A stretch of DNA of 64,000 bases from Rhodanobacter sp. (GCA_024711345.1 JANJTA010000013.1:25960-89959); one strand, 5' to 3'. Counted from the stretch's first letter, positions 25,094-35,280 are shown. Notes: generated from the sequence alone by a model not told the origin. A program made the numbers and translations.

Positions 25094-26980
25094 TCAGTCG
25101 TCTGTGCCGCCGTCCAGCATGGCCAGCACCCGCGCCACCACCTGCTCGGCGAGCTGCTCGGCGCGCTGGCCGCCGCTCAGCAGGTGAATCTCCGGCGCCT
25201 CGGGCCGTTCGTACGGCGCGTCGATGCCGGTGAAGTTGCGGATCGCGCCAGCGCGCGCCTTGCGGTACAGGCCCTTCGGGTCGCGCCGCTCGCACTCCTC
25301 CAGCGGCGCGTCCACGAACACTTCCATGAACTCCGCCGCGGCGAACAGCTCGCGCGCCGAGCGCCGCTCGCTGCGGTACGGCGAGATTGCGCTGACCAGC
25401 ACGATCAGCCCGGCGTCCACCATCAGGTGCGCCACCTCGGCGATGCGGCGGATGTTCTCCACGCGGTCCTGCGGCGTGAAGCCCAGGTCCCGGTTGAGGC
25501 CGTGGCGCACGTTGTCGCCGTCGAGCAGGTAGGTGTGGCAGCCCAGCGCGTGCAGGCGACGCTCGACCAGGTTCGCGATGGTGGACTTGCCGGCGCCGGA
25601 CAGCCCGGTGAACCACAGGCACAGCGGCTGCTGGCCCTTGCTGGAGGCGCGCACGCCCTTGTCGATGTCCACGTGCTGCCAGTGCACGTTGGCCGAGCGG
25701 CCCAGCGCAAAATCCAGCATGCCGCAGGCCACGGTGGCGTTGCTCTGGCGGTCGATCAGGATGAAGCCGCCGAGCATGCGGTTGTCCGCGTACGCCTCGA
25801 ACGCGACCTCCTCGTCCAGGCCCAGCGTGCAGTAGCCCACCTCGTTGAGCAGCAGCTGCCGCGCGGCGAGCTTGGCCTGGCTGTTGACGTCCACCTTGTG
25901 CTTGATCGACATCACCCGCGCGTTGACGGTGCGCGTGCCGAGCTTCAGCCAGTAGGCGCGGTTCGGCAGCAGCGCGTTGTCGCCCAGCCACAGCAGGTGG
26001 CAGGCGAACTGATCGGCCACCGGCGCGGGGCGCAGCGCGTCGGCGATCACGTCGCCGCGGCTCGCGTCGATCTCGCGGTCCAGGCACAGCGTCACCGCCT
26101 GACCGTCGCCGGCGCTGTCGAGGTCGCCGTCGGCGGTGACGATGCGCGCGATGCGAGCGCGCTGTACGCCCGGCTGCACCAGCACCTCGTCGCCCTTCGC
26201 CACGCGGCCGCCGCAGATGGTGCCGGCGTAGCCGCGGAAGCTCTGGTCAGGCCGGTTCACCCATTGCACCGGCATGCGGAAATCGCCGGCACGCCGCGGC
26301 GCGACGTCGGCCGCCTCCAGCAGTTCGAGCAGGCTGGGGCCGGTATACCAGGGCATCCGCGCCGAACGCGTGCCCACGTTGTCACCGTCCGGTGCCACCA
26401 CCGGCAGGCACGTCACCTCGGCGATGCCCAGCGTCTGCGCCAGCGCCCGGTAGGCGTCGGTGATGTCGCGGTAGACCGCCTCGTCGCAGCCGACCAGGTC
26501 CATCTTGTTCACCGCCAGCACCACCTGGCGGATGCCCAGCAGCGCACATATATATGTATGGCGGCGCGTCTGCGGCAGCAGGCCCTTGCGCGCGTCCACC
26601 AGCACCACCGCCAGCTCGGCATTGGAGGCGCCGGTGGCCATGTTGCGGGTGTACTGCTCGTGGCCGGGGCAGTCGGCCACGATGAAGCTGCGCCGCGCGG
26701 TATGGAAGTAGCGGTACGCGACGTCGATGGTGATGCCCTGCTCGCGCTCGGCGTCCAGGCCGTCGGTGAGCAGGGCGAAGTCCAGCGCATCGCCGGCGTC
26801 GGCGTGCAGCCGGCGGCTGTCGCGCGCCAGCGCGGCGAGCTGATCCTCCGGCACCGTGCCGGCGTCGTACAGCAGGCGGCCGAGCAAGGTGCTCTTGCCG
26901 TCGTCCACGCTGCCGCAGGTGATGAAACGCAGCAGGCCGCGACCGGGGGTGGCGGTAGCCGTAGTGGGGGTGGCGGCCAT
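25094..26980 (-). CDS. cysNC: Bifunctional sulfate adenylyltransferase large subunit / APS kinase
   Basis: 628-residue fusion. The N-terminal CysN GTPase (about 1-430) has P-loop GSVDDGKST (23-31), DCPGHEQY (103-110) and NKMD (158-161); it drives APS synthesis by CysD through GTP hydrolysis. The C-terminal CysC domain (about 450-628) has its own P-loop GLSGAGKST (459-467) and makes PAPS from APS (EC 2.7.1.25). The start ATG at 26980 overlaps the cysD stop by one base (TGATG), so the two are translationally coupled. A cluster of rare AT-rich codons (ACA TAT ATA TGT) falls at 26557-26546. PAPS serves sulfate assimilation and also sulfotransferases such as the one at 49000-51093. Confidence 0.97.
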   Translation of the reverse strand: MAATPTTATATPGRGLLRFITCGSVDDGKSTLLGRLLYDAGTVPEDQLAALARDSRRLHADAGDALDFALLTDGLDAEREQGITIDVAYRYFHTARRSFIVADCPGHEQYTRNMATGASNAELAVVLVDARKGLLPQTRRHTYICALLGIRQVVLAVNKMDLVGCDEAVYRDITDAYRALAQTLGIAEVTCLPVVAPDGDNVGTRSARMPWYTGPSLLELLEAADVAPRRAGDFRMPVQWVNRPDQSFRGYAGTICGGRVAKGDEVLVQPGVQRARIARIVTADGDLDSAGDGQAVTLCLDREIDASRGDVIADALRPAPVADQFACHLLWLGDNALLPNRAYWLKLGTRTVNARVMSIKHKVDVNSQAKLAARQLLLNEVGYCTLGLDEEVAFEAYADNRMLGGFILIDRQSNATVACGMLDFALGRSANVHWQHVDIDKGVRASSKGQQPLCLWFTGLSGAGKSTIANLVERRLHALGCHTYLLDGDNVRHGLNRDLGFTPQDRVENIRRIAEVAHLMVDAGLIVLVSAISPYRSERRSARELFAAAEFMEVFVDAPLEECERRDPKGLYRKARAGAIRNFTGIDAPYERPEAPEIHLLSGGQRAEQLAEQVVARVLAMLDGGTDD

Positions 26981-27897
26981 CAGAAGTAGCCCTCCTGCTT
27001 CTTGCGCTCCATCGAGGCGCTGGGGTCGTGGTCGATCACCCGACCCTGCCGTTCCGAGCTGCGCGAGTCGGCCATCTCGGCGATGATCTCGTCCAGCGTG
27101 GCGGCGGACGATTCCACCGCGCCAGTGAGCGGGTAGCAACCCAGCGTGCGGAAACGCACCAGGCGTGTTTCCACCGCCTCGCCCTCGCGCAGGGTGAAGC
27201 GCTCGTCGTCCACCATGATCAGTGCGCCGTCGCGCGCTACCACCGGGCGCGGCGCGGCGAAGTACAGCGGTACCACCGGGATGCCTTCGCGGCGGATGTA
27301 CAGCCACACGTCCATCTCGGTCCAGTTGGACAGCGGAAACACCCGCACGCTCTCGCCCTGGCGGATCTGCGTGTTCCAGGTGTGCCAGAACTCCGGGCGC
27401 TGGCGCTTCGGATCCCAGCGGTGCTGGCCGTTGCGGAACGAGAACACGCGCTCCTTCGCGCGCGACTTCTCCTCGTCGCGGCGCGCGCCGCCGATCGCCG
27501 CGTCGAAGCCGTACTGGTCCAGCGCCTGCTTCAGCGCCTGGGTCTTCATCACGTCGGTGTGCACGGTGGCACCGTGGGTCAACGGCGAGATGCCCTGGCG
27601 CACGCCGTCCTGGTTGATGTGCACCAGCACCTGCACGTCGCCGGCCGCCGCCACCCGCTCGCGGAACGCGATCATCTCGCGGAATTTCCAGGTGGTGTCC
27701 ACGTGCAGCAGCGGCAGTGGCGGCTTGGCCGGGAAGAACGCCTTGCGCAGCAGGTGCAGCAGCACCGAGGAATCCTTGCCGATCGAATACAGCATCACCG
27801 GGTGGCGGAAGCTGGCCGCCACCTCGCGGAAGATGTGGATGCTTTCCGCCTCCAGTTCGTCCAGATGCGAAAGCGCCGACACGTTGCCTGTACTCAT
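26980..27897 (-). CDS. cysD: Sulfate adenylyltransferase subunit 2
   Basis: 305-residue catalytic subunit of ATP sulfurylase (EC 2.7.7.4), forming APS from ATP and sulfate together with CysN. The PP-loop [13 protein letters not shown] lies at about 37-49, with [20 protein letters not shown] and the C-terminal [20 protein letters not shown] characteristic of CysD. The ATG at 27897 gives the family length; an upstream start would add 12 basic residues of no family character. First gene of the cysD-cysNC pair. No cysH, cysI or cysJ is nearby. Confidence 0.97.
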   Translation of the reverse strand: MSTGNVSALSHLDELEAESIHIFREVAASFRHPVMLYSIGKDSSVLLHLLRKAFFPAKPPLPLLHVDTTWKFREMIAFRERVAAAGDVQVLVHINQDGVRQGISPLTHGATVHTDVMKTQALKQALDQYGFDAAIGGARRDEEKSRAKERVFSFRNGQHRWDPKRQRPEFWHTWNTQIRQGESVRVFPLSNWTEMDVWLYIRREGIPVVPLYFAAPRPVVARDGALIMVDDERFTLREGEAVETRLVRFRTLGCYPLTGAVESSAATLDEIIAEMADSRSSERQGRVIDHDPSASMERKKQEGYF

Positions 27898-28034
27898 GCG
27901 CGAAACCCGGATTGCCTTGCGCGGGCGCGCCATCGCGCACCGCTTATCCGCGCCATGTTACGCGATCACCGCCGGGGTTCCGAAATGACCTTGCCCGGCG
28001 CGCGCCGCAACGCGGGGCATATGGGGAGCGAATT

Positions 28035-28062
28035 CACCCTCCCCTGCGCGCCGGAGAGGGTG
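28035..28062. repeat. Short inverted repeat related to the CCCTCTCCC element
   Basis: CACCCTCCCC / GGAGAGGGTG (9 of 10 paired) with an 8-nt loop. It resembles half of the nested element at 35281-35391 and may terminate the amidase transcript. Confidence 0.5.
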
Positions 28063-28075
28063 ACTTGGCGCCGCG

Positions 28076-29473
28076 TCAGGCGATGGCGGGGTAGACCGGA
28101 TCGGCATCCAGCGTGGCCGCGCACACCGCGGCCAGTTCCAGCAGGCGCAGGTCCGAGCCGCGGGCGCCGACCAGCTGCAGGCCGATCGGCATGCCATTGG
28201 GCAGCGTGCCCATCGGCAGGCTCACCGCGGGGCAGCCGGCGAGGCTGGCGAAGCTGGTGAGATCGGCCTGCGAATCGGGCACCGGGCCATCCAGCGGGAA
28301 CGCACCCTGCGGCGTGGTGGGCAGCACCAGCACGTCGACCTGGGCGAACAGCCGGCGCATCTTCAGCGTGGCCGCGTCGAGCACGCGGTCGGCCATCGCG
28401 TAGTCGGCCGCGCTCTTGCCGGCGGCGTAGCCGAGCAGGCGACGGAAGTGTTCCGATACCGGGCGCCCGGTATCGGCCAGGTCCGCGGCAAAGGTGCCGA
28501 GCATCTCCGCCTCCATCAGCAGCAGGCCGGCGCGGCGGGTGCGCGCGAAATCCCAGTCGGCGAAGTCGACCGTGCGGCGATCGCCCAGCGCATGCGGCAA
28601 CTTCGCCAGCGCCGCCTCGAACGCCTCGATCACCTCCGGCTGCACGCCGACCGCGGCCAGATCGGGGATCAGCCCCGCGCGCAGGTTGCCCGGCTCCCAG
28701 TCCGGCAGTGCGAACGCGACCCGACGCCGGCGCGAGCGCGCGTCGTCGGCGTCGTAGCCGGCCAGCACCTGCAGCAGCACGGTGAGGTCGTCGGCGCTGC
28801 GCGCCAAGAGGCCCACCGCATCGAGCCGGCGCGCTGCCGGCACCAGGCCGCGCGCGGAGATCTCGCCGTGGGTGGGCTTGAGCGCGTACACGCCGCAATA
28901 ACTGGCCGGAATGCGGATCGAGCCCAGGCTGTCCGAACCCACCGCGGCCGCGGCCAGGCCCGCGGCCACCGCCGCCGCCGCGCCGCCGGAGGAACCGCCG
29001 GCGGTGTAGCCGTGACGGTACGGGTTGTGGGTGGCGCCGAAGTGCGGGTTGTTGGTGACCGCGCCCAGCGCGCCTTCGTCCATGTTGGTCTTGCCCAGCA
29101 GCACCGCGCCGGACGCGCGCAGCCGCGCCACCACGTGCGCGTCCTCCCGCACCGGCTTGCCGCGGCCGGGCAGGCCGACGCGGGTAGGCCAGCCGGCAAT
29201 GTCGAAGTTGTCCTTCAGCGCGATCGGAATGCCGTCCAGTCGACCGATCACGCCGTCGCGGCGGCGCCGCTCGGCCAGCTCCGCCTGATCCTGCAGCAGG
29301 CCCGAGCGCTGGTCGACGTAGGCGTGCAATTGCGGATCGATCCGCTCGATCGCCTGCTGGTAGACGTCGGCCAGCGCCTGCGGTTGCACGCGCCCCACTG
29401 CCAGCCAGTGCAGCAACTGGCACAGCGAGGCGCGACGCAGGTCGAGGTCGGCGATCGGCGGCATGGAATTCAT
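28076..29473 (-). CDS. Amidase-signature family hydrolase
   Basis: 465-residue enzyme with the Ser-cisSer-Lys triad of the amidase signature family: Lys 87 in IALKDNF, the cis-serine in GGSSGG (161/162) and the nucleophile Ser 185 in GSIRIPA. The glycine-rich signature is well preserved. Family members hydrolyse diverse amides; the GatA subunit of the amidotransferase is also in this family, but no gatB/gatC is adjacent and the C-terminal half is not GatA-like, so a general amidase is more likely. It is divergent from the ETF-QO gene (169 bp between starts). Confidence 0.9.
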   Translation of the reverse strand: MNSMPPIADLDLRRASLCQLLHWLAVGRVQPQALADVYQQAIERIDPQLHAYVDQRSGLLQDQAELAERRRRDGVIGRLDGIPIALKDNFDIAGWPTRVGLPGRGKPVREDAHVVARLRASGAVLLGKTNMDEGALGAVTNNPHFGATHNPYRHGYTAGGSSGGAAAAVAAGLAAAAVGSDSLGSIRIPASYCGVYALKPTHGEISARGLVPAARRLDAVGLLARSADDLTVLLQVLAGYDADDARSRRRRVAFALPDWEPGNLRAGLIPDLAAVGVQPEVIEAFEAALAKLPHALGDRRTVDFADWDFARTRRAGLLLMEAEMLGTFAADLADTGRPVSEHFRRLLGYAAGKSAADYAMADRVLDAATLKMRRLFAQVDVLVLPTTPQGAFPLDGPVPDSQADLTSFASLAGCPAVSLPMGTLPNGMPIGLQLVGARGSDLRLLELAAVCAATLDADPVYPAIA

Positions 29474-29642
29474 GAACGCTCCCTTGGTTTGGCCCGATTA
29501 TCACCGCCTCCGGTGAAGCGATTGCAAGCCGTGGCGCAGCACGCGTTGCCGCACGACGCGCGAAAACGGACAATGGCGGCTTCACCCATACCTGCGCGCA
29601 CGGCGCACGCCTGCGCCGCCACCGAGCTTCAGGGAGTCCGCC

Positions 29643-31253
29643 ATGAGCGAACGCGAAACCATGGAATACGACGTCGTCGTGGTCGGTGCCGGCCCGGCCG
29701 GCCTGTCGTTCGCGATCCGCCTGAAGCAGATCACGCCCGACACCAGCGTGTGCGTGATCGAGAAGTCGTCGACCATCGGCGCGCAGATCCTCTCCGGCGC
29801 GGTGATCGAGCCGCAGCCGCTGGACGCGCTGCTGCCCGGCTGGCGCGACAACCCGCCGCCGATCTGCGTGCCCGCCGGCGAGGACGAGTTCTGGCTGCTG
29901 TCGAAAACCGGCGGGCGCCGGATGCTGGTGCCGCCGGGCATGAAGAACCATGGCAACTTCATCGTCTCGCTGGGCGCGATGTGCGCGTGGCTGGCGCCGC
30001 AGGCCGAGGCGCTGGGCGTGGACGTGTTCCCCGGCTTCGCCGCCGCCGACAACATCTATGACGAGCACGGCGCGGTCGCCGGCGTGCGCATCGGCGACAT
30101 GGGCGTGGCGAAGGACGGCTCGCACAAGGCCGGCTACACCCAGGGCATCGACATCAAGGCCAAGGTCACCGTGCTGGCTGAAGGCGCGCGCGGCAGCCTG
30201 ACCAAGCAGCTGATCAAGCGCTACGCGCTGGACAAGGACAGCGATCCGCAGGGCTACTCGATCGGCATCAAGGAGCTGTGGCAGCTGCCGCCCGGCCGCG
30301 TCACCCCCGGCAAGATCGTGCACAGCTTCGGCTGGCCGGCCGATACGCATACCTACGGCGGCAGCTTCATGTACCACCTGGACCAGGACCGCATCGCGCT
30401 CGGCTACGTCAGCGGGCTCGACTACAGCGACCCGAAGTACCAGCCGTGGGAAGCGTTCCAGCAATGGAAGAACCACCCGATGAACCTACCGCTGCTGGAA
30501 GGCGGCAGCATCCTTTCCGCCGGCGCGCGCGCGATCGTCACCGGTGGCTGGCAGTCGCTGCCCAAGTGCGAGATGCCCGGCGCGCTGCTGATCGGCGACA
30601 CCGCGGGCCTGCTCAACGTGCCCAAGGTGAAAGGCACCCACCAGGCGATCCGCAGCGGCATGCTCGCCGCCGAGCACCTCGCCGCCAACGGCCTCGACGC
30701 CACCGGCTTCGACGCGAAGCTGCGCGGCTCGGCGGCGATGGCCGAGCTGCGGAAGGTGCGCAACATCAAGCCGGCGTTCAAGAAGGGCCTGTGGTTCGGC
30801 ATGCTCAACGCCGCCTGGGAAACCGTCACCGGCGGGCTGTCGCCGTGGACGCTGAAGAACAAGCCCGACTGGTCCAGCCTGCACAAGCTCGGCGAGTACG
30901 AGGAGCCGAAGCGCGACTACGTGCAGCGCACGCTGCCGCCGCGCGACCGCCTGGCCGGCGTCTACTTCGCCGCCACCGAGCACGACGAGGACCAGCCGGT
31001 GCACCTGCACGTGGCCGACACCGACATCTGCGCCACCCGCTGCGTCGAGGAATACGACAACCCCTGCACCCGCTTCTGCCCGGCCAACGTCTACGAGATG
31101 GTGCCCGACGAAAGCGCCCCGCACGGCAAGCGCCTGCAGGTCAACGCCGCCAACTGCGTGCACTGCAAGACCTGCGACATCAAGGACCCGTACGAAATCA
31201 TCACCTGGGTGACGCCGGAGGGTGGTTCGGGGCCGAATTATCAGAATCTGTAG
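29643..31253 (+). CDS. Electron transfer flavoprotein:ubiquinone oxidoreductase
   Basis: 536-residue FAD and 4Fe-4S enzyme that passes electrons from ETF (fed by acyl-CoA dehydrogenases such as FadE) to ubiquinone in the inner membrane. It has an N-terminal FAD fingerprint GAGPAG (15-20), SGAVIEP and GDTAGLLNVPKVKGTHQA blocks, and a C-terminal ferredoxin-like domain whose cysteines CATRC, CTRFCP and CVHCKTC bind the cluster. Full length for the family. The partner genes etfB and etfA lie 3.3 kb downstream on the same strand, separated by a minus-strand polysaccharide island. Confidence 0.97.
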   Translation: MSERETMEYDVVVVGAGPAGLSFAIRLKQITPDTSVCVIEKSSTIGAQILSGAVIEPQPLDALLPGWRDNPPPICVPAGEDEFWLLSKTGGRRMLVPPGMKNHGNFIVSLGAMCAWLAPQAEALGVDVFPGFAAADNIYDEHGAVAGVRIGDMGVAKDGSHKAGYTQGIDIKAKVTVLAEGARGSLTKQLIKRYALDKDSDPQGYSIGIKELWQLPPGRVTPGKIVHSFGWPADTHTYGGSFMYHLDQDRIALGYVSGLDYSDPKYQPWEAFQQWKNHPMNLPLLEGGSILSAGARAIVTGGWQSLPKCEMPGALLIGDTAGLLNVPKVKGTHQAIRSGMLAAEHLAANGLDATGFDAKLRGSAAMAELRKVRNIKPAFKKGLWFGMLNAAWETVTGGLSPWTLKNKPDWSSLHKLGEYEEPKRDYVQRTLPPRDRLAGVYFAATEHDEDQPVHLHVADTDICATRCVEEYDNPCTRFCPANVYEMVPDESAPHGKRLQVNAANCVHCKTCDIKDPYEIITWVTPEGGSGPNYQNL

Positions 31254-31271
31254 GCCGCTGTAGCCCCGTAC

Positions 31272-32210
31272 TCAACCGCGCGCGGACAACTCGTCCGGGC
31301 ACGCCCCGCGCCGCCCCCACAAGCCGTCTCGCAGGCCACGCAGCATATAGCGCAGGTTGCGCAGACGCGGACCGACCAGTACGCCGAACAGGAACAGCTT
31401 GGCCAGCACGCGTGGCAAATCCTGCGCAATCCATGTCCGCGGCGTATGCGGCAATCGGTACAGCAGCAGGCGATTGCGCATCATGTAGTACAGCCGAGGC
31501 GGACCATGCACCACGATCTGCCCACGACCGAACGGCAGCGTACGACGAGCGTCACCGAGACGATGGTGCATCGTCGCCGCGCACACGCCATGCAGCGTGT
31601 AACCCCTAGCCCTTGCGCGAAAACCCCATTCCAGATCCACATTGTCGATGAACAACCCCGCATCCATCGGGCCAACCTCGTCGAGCACGGCCAGCGGGAT
31701 CAGCGCTCCGGAACTGATCAGGAAATCGCATGGAATGGATTGCGTATCGGTGTCGCACCACAGTTTGCGGTTCAACGGGAAGGCAACCCGCACGAAGGGC
31801 GCATCACGATGTTCGCGCAGGTCCTGGAAGCGCGGCCCCACCGCGGCCACCATGCCTGCCACGGACAGCGTCCGCCACGCCTGCAGCAAGGCGGCCACCA
31901 TGCCAGCATCGGGCTCGCTGTCCTGATCCAGCAGCAGCACATGGCGAAAGTCGTGCGCACGCGCCCAGTCGATGCCAACGTTCTGCGCCGCAGCCAGCCC
32001 GATATTGCGCGGCTGGCCCAACAGCGCCCCGCCATGGCCCGCCAACAGTTCGCCAATGGCCGCTTGCCAGCTGCCAGCGCTGGCGTTGTCGACCAGCACC
32101 ACGGCGCCGACCTGCGGCATCATCCGCCCGACCAGATCGGCGATCGCCACCGGATCGGGCTGATAGCTCACGATCACCGCGCAGGTGTCGCTGGCGGAAG
32201 TCTCAGTCAT
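31272..32210 (-). CDS. Family 2 glycosyltransferase, rhamnosyltransferase-like
   Basis: 312-residue GT-A enzyme. The nucleotide-binding aspartate motif is DQDSEP (Asp 96, Asp 98) after VLVDNAS and NIGLAAAQNVG, the pattern of the RfbF/WbbL rhamnosyltransferase group. The second half carries EWGFRARARGY and a basic C-terminus. It would transfer a sugar (rhamnose is the best guess, with rfbBACD in the same region) to a lipid-linked acceptor at the cytoplasmic membrane. The start overlaps the end of the upstream glycosyltransferase by 8 bp. It is convergent with ETF-QO, 18 bp apart. Confidence 0.88.
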   Translation of the reverse strand: MTETSASDTCAVIVSYQPDPVAIADLVGRMMPQVGAVVLVDNASAGSWQAAIGELLAGHGGALLGQPRNIGLAAAQNVGIDWARAHDFRHVLLLDQDSEPDAGMVAALLQAWRTLSVAGMVAAVGPRFQDLREHRDAPFVRVAFPLNRKLWCDTDTQSIPCDFLISSGALIPLAVLDEVGPMDAGLFIDNVDLEWGFRARARGYTLHGVCAATMHHRLGDARRTLPFGRGQIVVHGPPRLYYMMRNRLLLYRLPHTPRTWIAQDLPRVLAKLFLFGVLVGPRLRNLRYMLRGLRDGLWGRRGACPDELSARG

Positions 32211-33189
32211 GCCTCAGCAAGTCCCGCAACATCGAGCGGCCGCCAGTGCCGTAGCGACGATAACAACCGTTGCGCGCCTCCCGCATGATTGCCGGCAAGC
32301 GCCGCAGCCGCGGCAGGCGGCCGATCGCCACACGCCGATCGAAATGGCTGGACTTGTGGCGTACCTGCGCCGCACGTTCGGCGCTGCCGCGAAATTCGTC
32401 CCGGGACAGGAATGCCTCCAGTCGCCGCAGGCGCAGCGCCTCGTCGGACAGCAGGCGACCACGCGGAAGCAGCAGATCCTGCCACTTCATCGCCAGCGTG
32501 CGCCTGCGCATGCCGATCTGGTTGGCGCCATGCTGGCGGTAGTCGATCAGCGGCTCGTCGATGAAGTCGACTCGACCAATCGCCGCCGCCACCGCGGTCA
32601 GCCATTCGTCGTGGATCCAGCCCGTTTCCACCGGCAGCGCCAGGTCGATCAGGCTGCTTCGCAATGCCGCAGTGGCGCCGGTCACGAAACTGCGCCGCAG
32701 AACCACTTCAAACGCATGGCCGTCTTGAATTGCCTGCTTTTCCTGCGGCGTCATCTGCAGTGCCTCGAACAGCGAACACTGAAGCGAGTCGCCCTGCGCG
32801 TCCACCAGCCGCGCGTCACTGTGCAGCAGCAACAGCGAGGGATCCTGCTCGAACCGGTCGGCCATCCGAGCCAGCTTGTCGGCACGCCACACATCATCCT
32901 GGTCGCAGAGGAACAGCAACTCGCCCTCGGCTGCGCGCAGGCCCGCGGAGAAATTGCCGACATAACCGAGGTTTTCCCGGTTGCGCCGAAACTGCACTGC
33001 GATGCCAGCCTCACGCGCCCGCTGCGCGAATGCCAGCAGCATGTCCACGCTGGCATCGGTCGAACCGTCGTCGCCGATCACGACCTCGTCGGGCAGGCGC
33101 GTCTGCGCCAGCAGGCTGTCCAGCTGCGGCCGCAGGTAGGCAGAGCCATTGTAGGTGCACAGCACGATGGAAAGGCGAGGTCGCGTCAT
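32203..33189 (-). CDS. Family 2 glycosyltransferase
   Basis: 328-residue GT-A enzyme with SIVLCTYNGSAYL near the start, GDDGSTD (about 39-45) and the metal-binding DQDDVW (about 96-101), followed by a helical C-terminal half with HDEWL. It resembles rhamnosyl/galactosyl transferases of O-antigen and capsule loci; donor and acceptor are unknown. The ATG at 33189 was chosen over an upstream in-frame start because it begins immediately before the conserved first strand. It is the first gene of a two-gene glycosyltransferase operon, with galE 225 bp upstream on the same strand. Confidence 0.87.
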   Translation of the reverse strand: MTRPRLSIVLCTYNGSAYLRPQLDSLLAQTRLPDEVVIGDDGSTDASVDMLLAFAQRAREAGIAVQFRRNRENLGYVGNFSAGLRAAEGELLFLCDQDDVWRADKLARMADRFEQDPSLLLLHSDARLVDAQGDSLQCSLFEALQMTPQEKQAIQDGHAFEVVLRRSFVTGATAALRSSLIDLALPVETGWIHDEWLTAVAAAIGRVDFIDEPLIDYRQHGANQIGMRRRTLAMKWQDLLLPRGRLLSDEALRLRRLEAFLSRDEFRGSAERAAQVRHKSSHFDRRVAIGRLPRLRRLPAIMREARNGCYRRYGTGGRSMLRDLLRHD

Positions 33190-33413
33190 GATCACTTGTT
33201 GTCGCGGGCGCCCCTGCTCAAGTCGGGTGACCATGGGGACGCCATCAATGCCGCCACATGCCGGCCGACTCGGCATCGCGGCATCATACCGGAATGGACA
33301 GCCGCGCCCGCGGCTTCACCCCAACCAGTGCAGCCAATCCGCTCGGCTTCGTCGCAGCGAAGTCTACGCTGCACCCTTATTTATGCGATGCAGCGGTTGA
33401 TCGCTGCGACTCA

Positions 33414-34388
33414 TCAGTAACGTGGCCGCTGATGCCAGCGCCAAGCACTCTCGACGATCGCGGCCACATCGGTGAATACAGGCACCCAGCCCAACAAATT
33501 ACGCGCCTTGCCGCTGGAAGCCACCAATACCGGCGGGTCACCGGCACGACGCGGCGCACGCTCAAAGGTGATGTCCACACCCGTCACGCATCGTGCTGCC
33601 TCGATCACCTCCAGCACGGTGAAACCCTGTCCATTACCTAGGTTGAAAACGTGCGCGCCATCATGGTCGGCCATGAATTCGATACCTTTCAGGTGCGCCG
33701 AGGCCAGATCATTGACGTGGATATAGTCGCGCACACATGTGCCATCACGCGTGACGTAATCGTCACCAAACACCTTCAGTGTCGCGCCGCCACCCAACGC
33801 AGCGCGCAGCACATTCGGAATTAGATGGGTTTCCGGTTCATGGGATTCACCGACCTCACCCGACAAGTCGGCGCCAGCTGCATTGAAGTAACGCAGGGTC
33901 ACCGAACGCAATCCATAGGCATGTGCGGCATCGGCAAGAATCCGCTCGACCATCAACTTGCTGGCGCCATAAGGATTGATCGGACGGGTCGGGTGGTTTT
34001 CGTCAATCAACTCAGTTTCGGGATTGCCAAACACCGCGGCCGTGGATGAAAACACCAGCTTTGCTACACCCGCAACACGCATCGCCTGCAACAAATTGAG
34101 TGTGCCTGCCACATTGTTCCGGTAGTAGAGATACGGTTCGTTCATCGACACGCCGACCAGCGACAACGCACAGAAATGCATCACCGCATCGAAGCGATGG
34201 GACGCAAACAACGACGCCAGCGACGCCGGATCGAGTAGATCGCCCACCACCAACGTTGCAGCGTCTGCCGCCTCGCGATGGCCGGTGGAGAGGTTGTCAA
34301 ACACCACCACCTCATGCCCGTATGCGGCAAGATGGCGCACCATATGTGAGCCTATGTAACCCGCACCCCCACAAACCAGAACTTTCAT
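33414..34388 (-). CDS. galE: UDP-glucose 4-epimerase
   Basis: 324-residue extended short-chain dehydrogenase interconverting UDP-glucose and UDP-galactose (EC 5.1.3.2). NAD motif GGAGYIG (7-13), the SST stretch before the active site (114-116) and the catalytic pair Tyr 140 / Lys 144 in YGASK are present, as are RYFNAAGA and TRDGTCVRDYIHV that distinguish GalE from related epimerases. It provides UDP-galactose for the adjacent glycosyltransferases. It is divergent from etfB with 131 bp between the starts. Confidence 0.94.
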   Translation of the reverse strand: MKVLVCGGAGYIGSHMVRHLAAYGHEVVVFDNLSTGHREAADAATLVVGDLLDPASLASLFASHRFDAVMHFCALSLVGVSMNEPYLYYRNNVAGTLNLLQAMRVAGVAKLVFSSTAAVFGNPETELIDENHPTRPINPYGASKLMVERILADAAHAYGLRSVTLRYFNAAGADLSGEVGESHEPETHLIPNVLRAALGGGATLKVFGDDYVTRDGTCVRDYIHVNDLASAHLKGIEFMADHDGAHVFNLGNGQGFTVLEVIEAARCVTGVDITFERAPRRAGDPPVLVASSGKARNLLGWVPVFTDVAAIVESAWRWHQRPRY

Positions 34389-34519
34389 GTCCGCTTCCTT
34401 GAGTCCTTGGCGGGAGCGATGCCCGCCATCACCGTCCGCAGCCGGATGGGCATCGGGTTAGAATAAAGGTTTGCATGAGAATTCACAGCGCCTCAGGCGC
34501 CAGATACAAGGAATCGCAG

Positions 34520-35266
34520 ATGAAAATTCTGATCGGCTACAAGCGCGTCGTGGACTACAACGTGCGCATCCAGGTCAAGCCCGACGGCAGCGGCGTGGTC
34601 ACTGACGGCGTCAAGCTGTCCGCCAACCCGTTCGACGACATTGCGCTGGAAGAGGCACTGCGCCTGCGCGAGAAAGGTGTCGCCGAGGAAGTGATCGTGG
34701 TCGGCATCGGCCCGGCCGATCTCACCGCGCACCTGCGCAACGGCCTGGCGATGGGCGCGAACCGCGCCATCCACGTGGTCACCGCCGACGCCGTGCAGCC
34801 GCTGACCGCCGCCCGCGTCTTCCTCAAGCTGATCGAGAAGGAGCAGCCGGGCCTGGTGATCCTGGGCAAGCAGGCGATCGACGACGACGCCAACCAGACC
34901 GGCCAGATGCTCGCCGCGCTGTGGGACCGCCCGCAGGCCACCTTCGCCAGCAAAGTGGAGATCGCCGACGGCAAGGCTACCGTGACGCGCGAAGTCGATG
35001 CGGGCCTGGAGGTGATCGAGGCGGAACTCCCGGCGGTGATCACCACCGACCTGCGCCTCAACGAGCCGCGCTTCATCAAGCTGCCCGACATCATGAAGGC
35101 GAAGTCCAAGCCGATCGACACGATCGAGTTCGGCTCGCTGGGTGTCGAAGCGAACGATCATCTGAAGACCACGCACTACGCCGCGCCGGCCAAGCGCAGC
35201 AAGGGCGTGATGGTGAAGGACGCGGCCGAGCTGGTCGCCGCGCTGAAGCAGAAGGGGCTGCTGTAA
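34520..35266 (+). CDS. etfB: Electron transfer flavoprotein beta subunit
   Basis: 248-residue subunit that binds AMP and, with EtfA, carries electrons from acyl-CoA dehydrogenases to ETF-QO. Typical blocks are KRVVDYN, NPFDDIALEEALRL, the signature VEAELPAVITTDLRLNEPR and the C-terminal KSKPI segment. The ATG at 34520 follows AAGGAA. It is separated from etfA by 145 bp filled with a nested inverted repeat. Confidence 0.96.
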   Translation: MKILIGYKRVVDYNVRIQVKPDGSGVVTDGVKLSANPFDDIALEEALRLREKGVAEEVIVVGIGPADLTAHLRNGLAMGANRAIHVVTADAVQPLTAARVFLKLIEKEQPGLVILGKQAIDDDANQTGQMLAALWDRPQATFASKVEIADGKATVTREVDAGLEVIEAELPAVITTDLRLNEPRFIKLPDIMKAKSKPIDTIEFGSLGVEANDHLKTTHYAAPAKRSKGVMVKDAAELVAALKQKGLL

Positions 35267-35280
35267 ACACCTCATTCATT

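Noticed and set aside
24383..26989. 868-codon plus-strand frame opposite gcvT and cysNC
   Set aside because: Antisense to two certain genes, rich in His/Gln/Arg/Val, with no recognisable motif.
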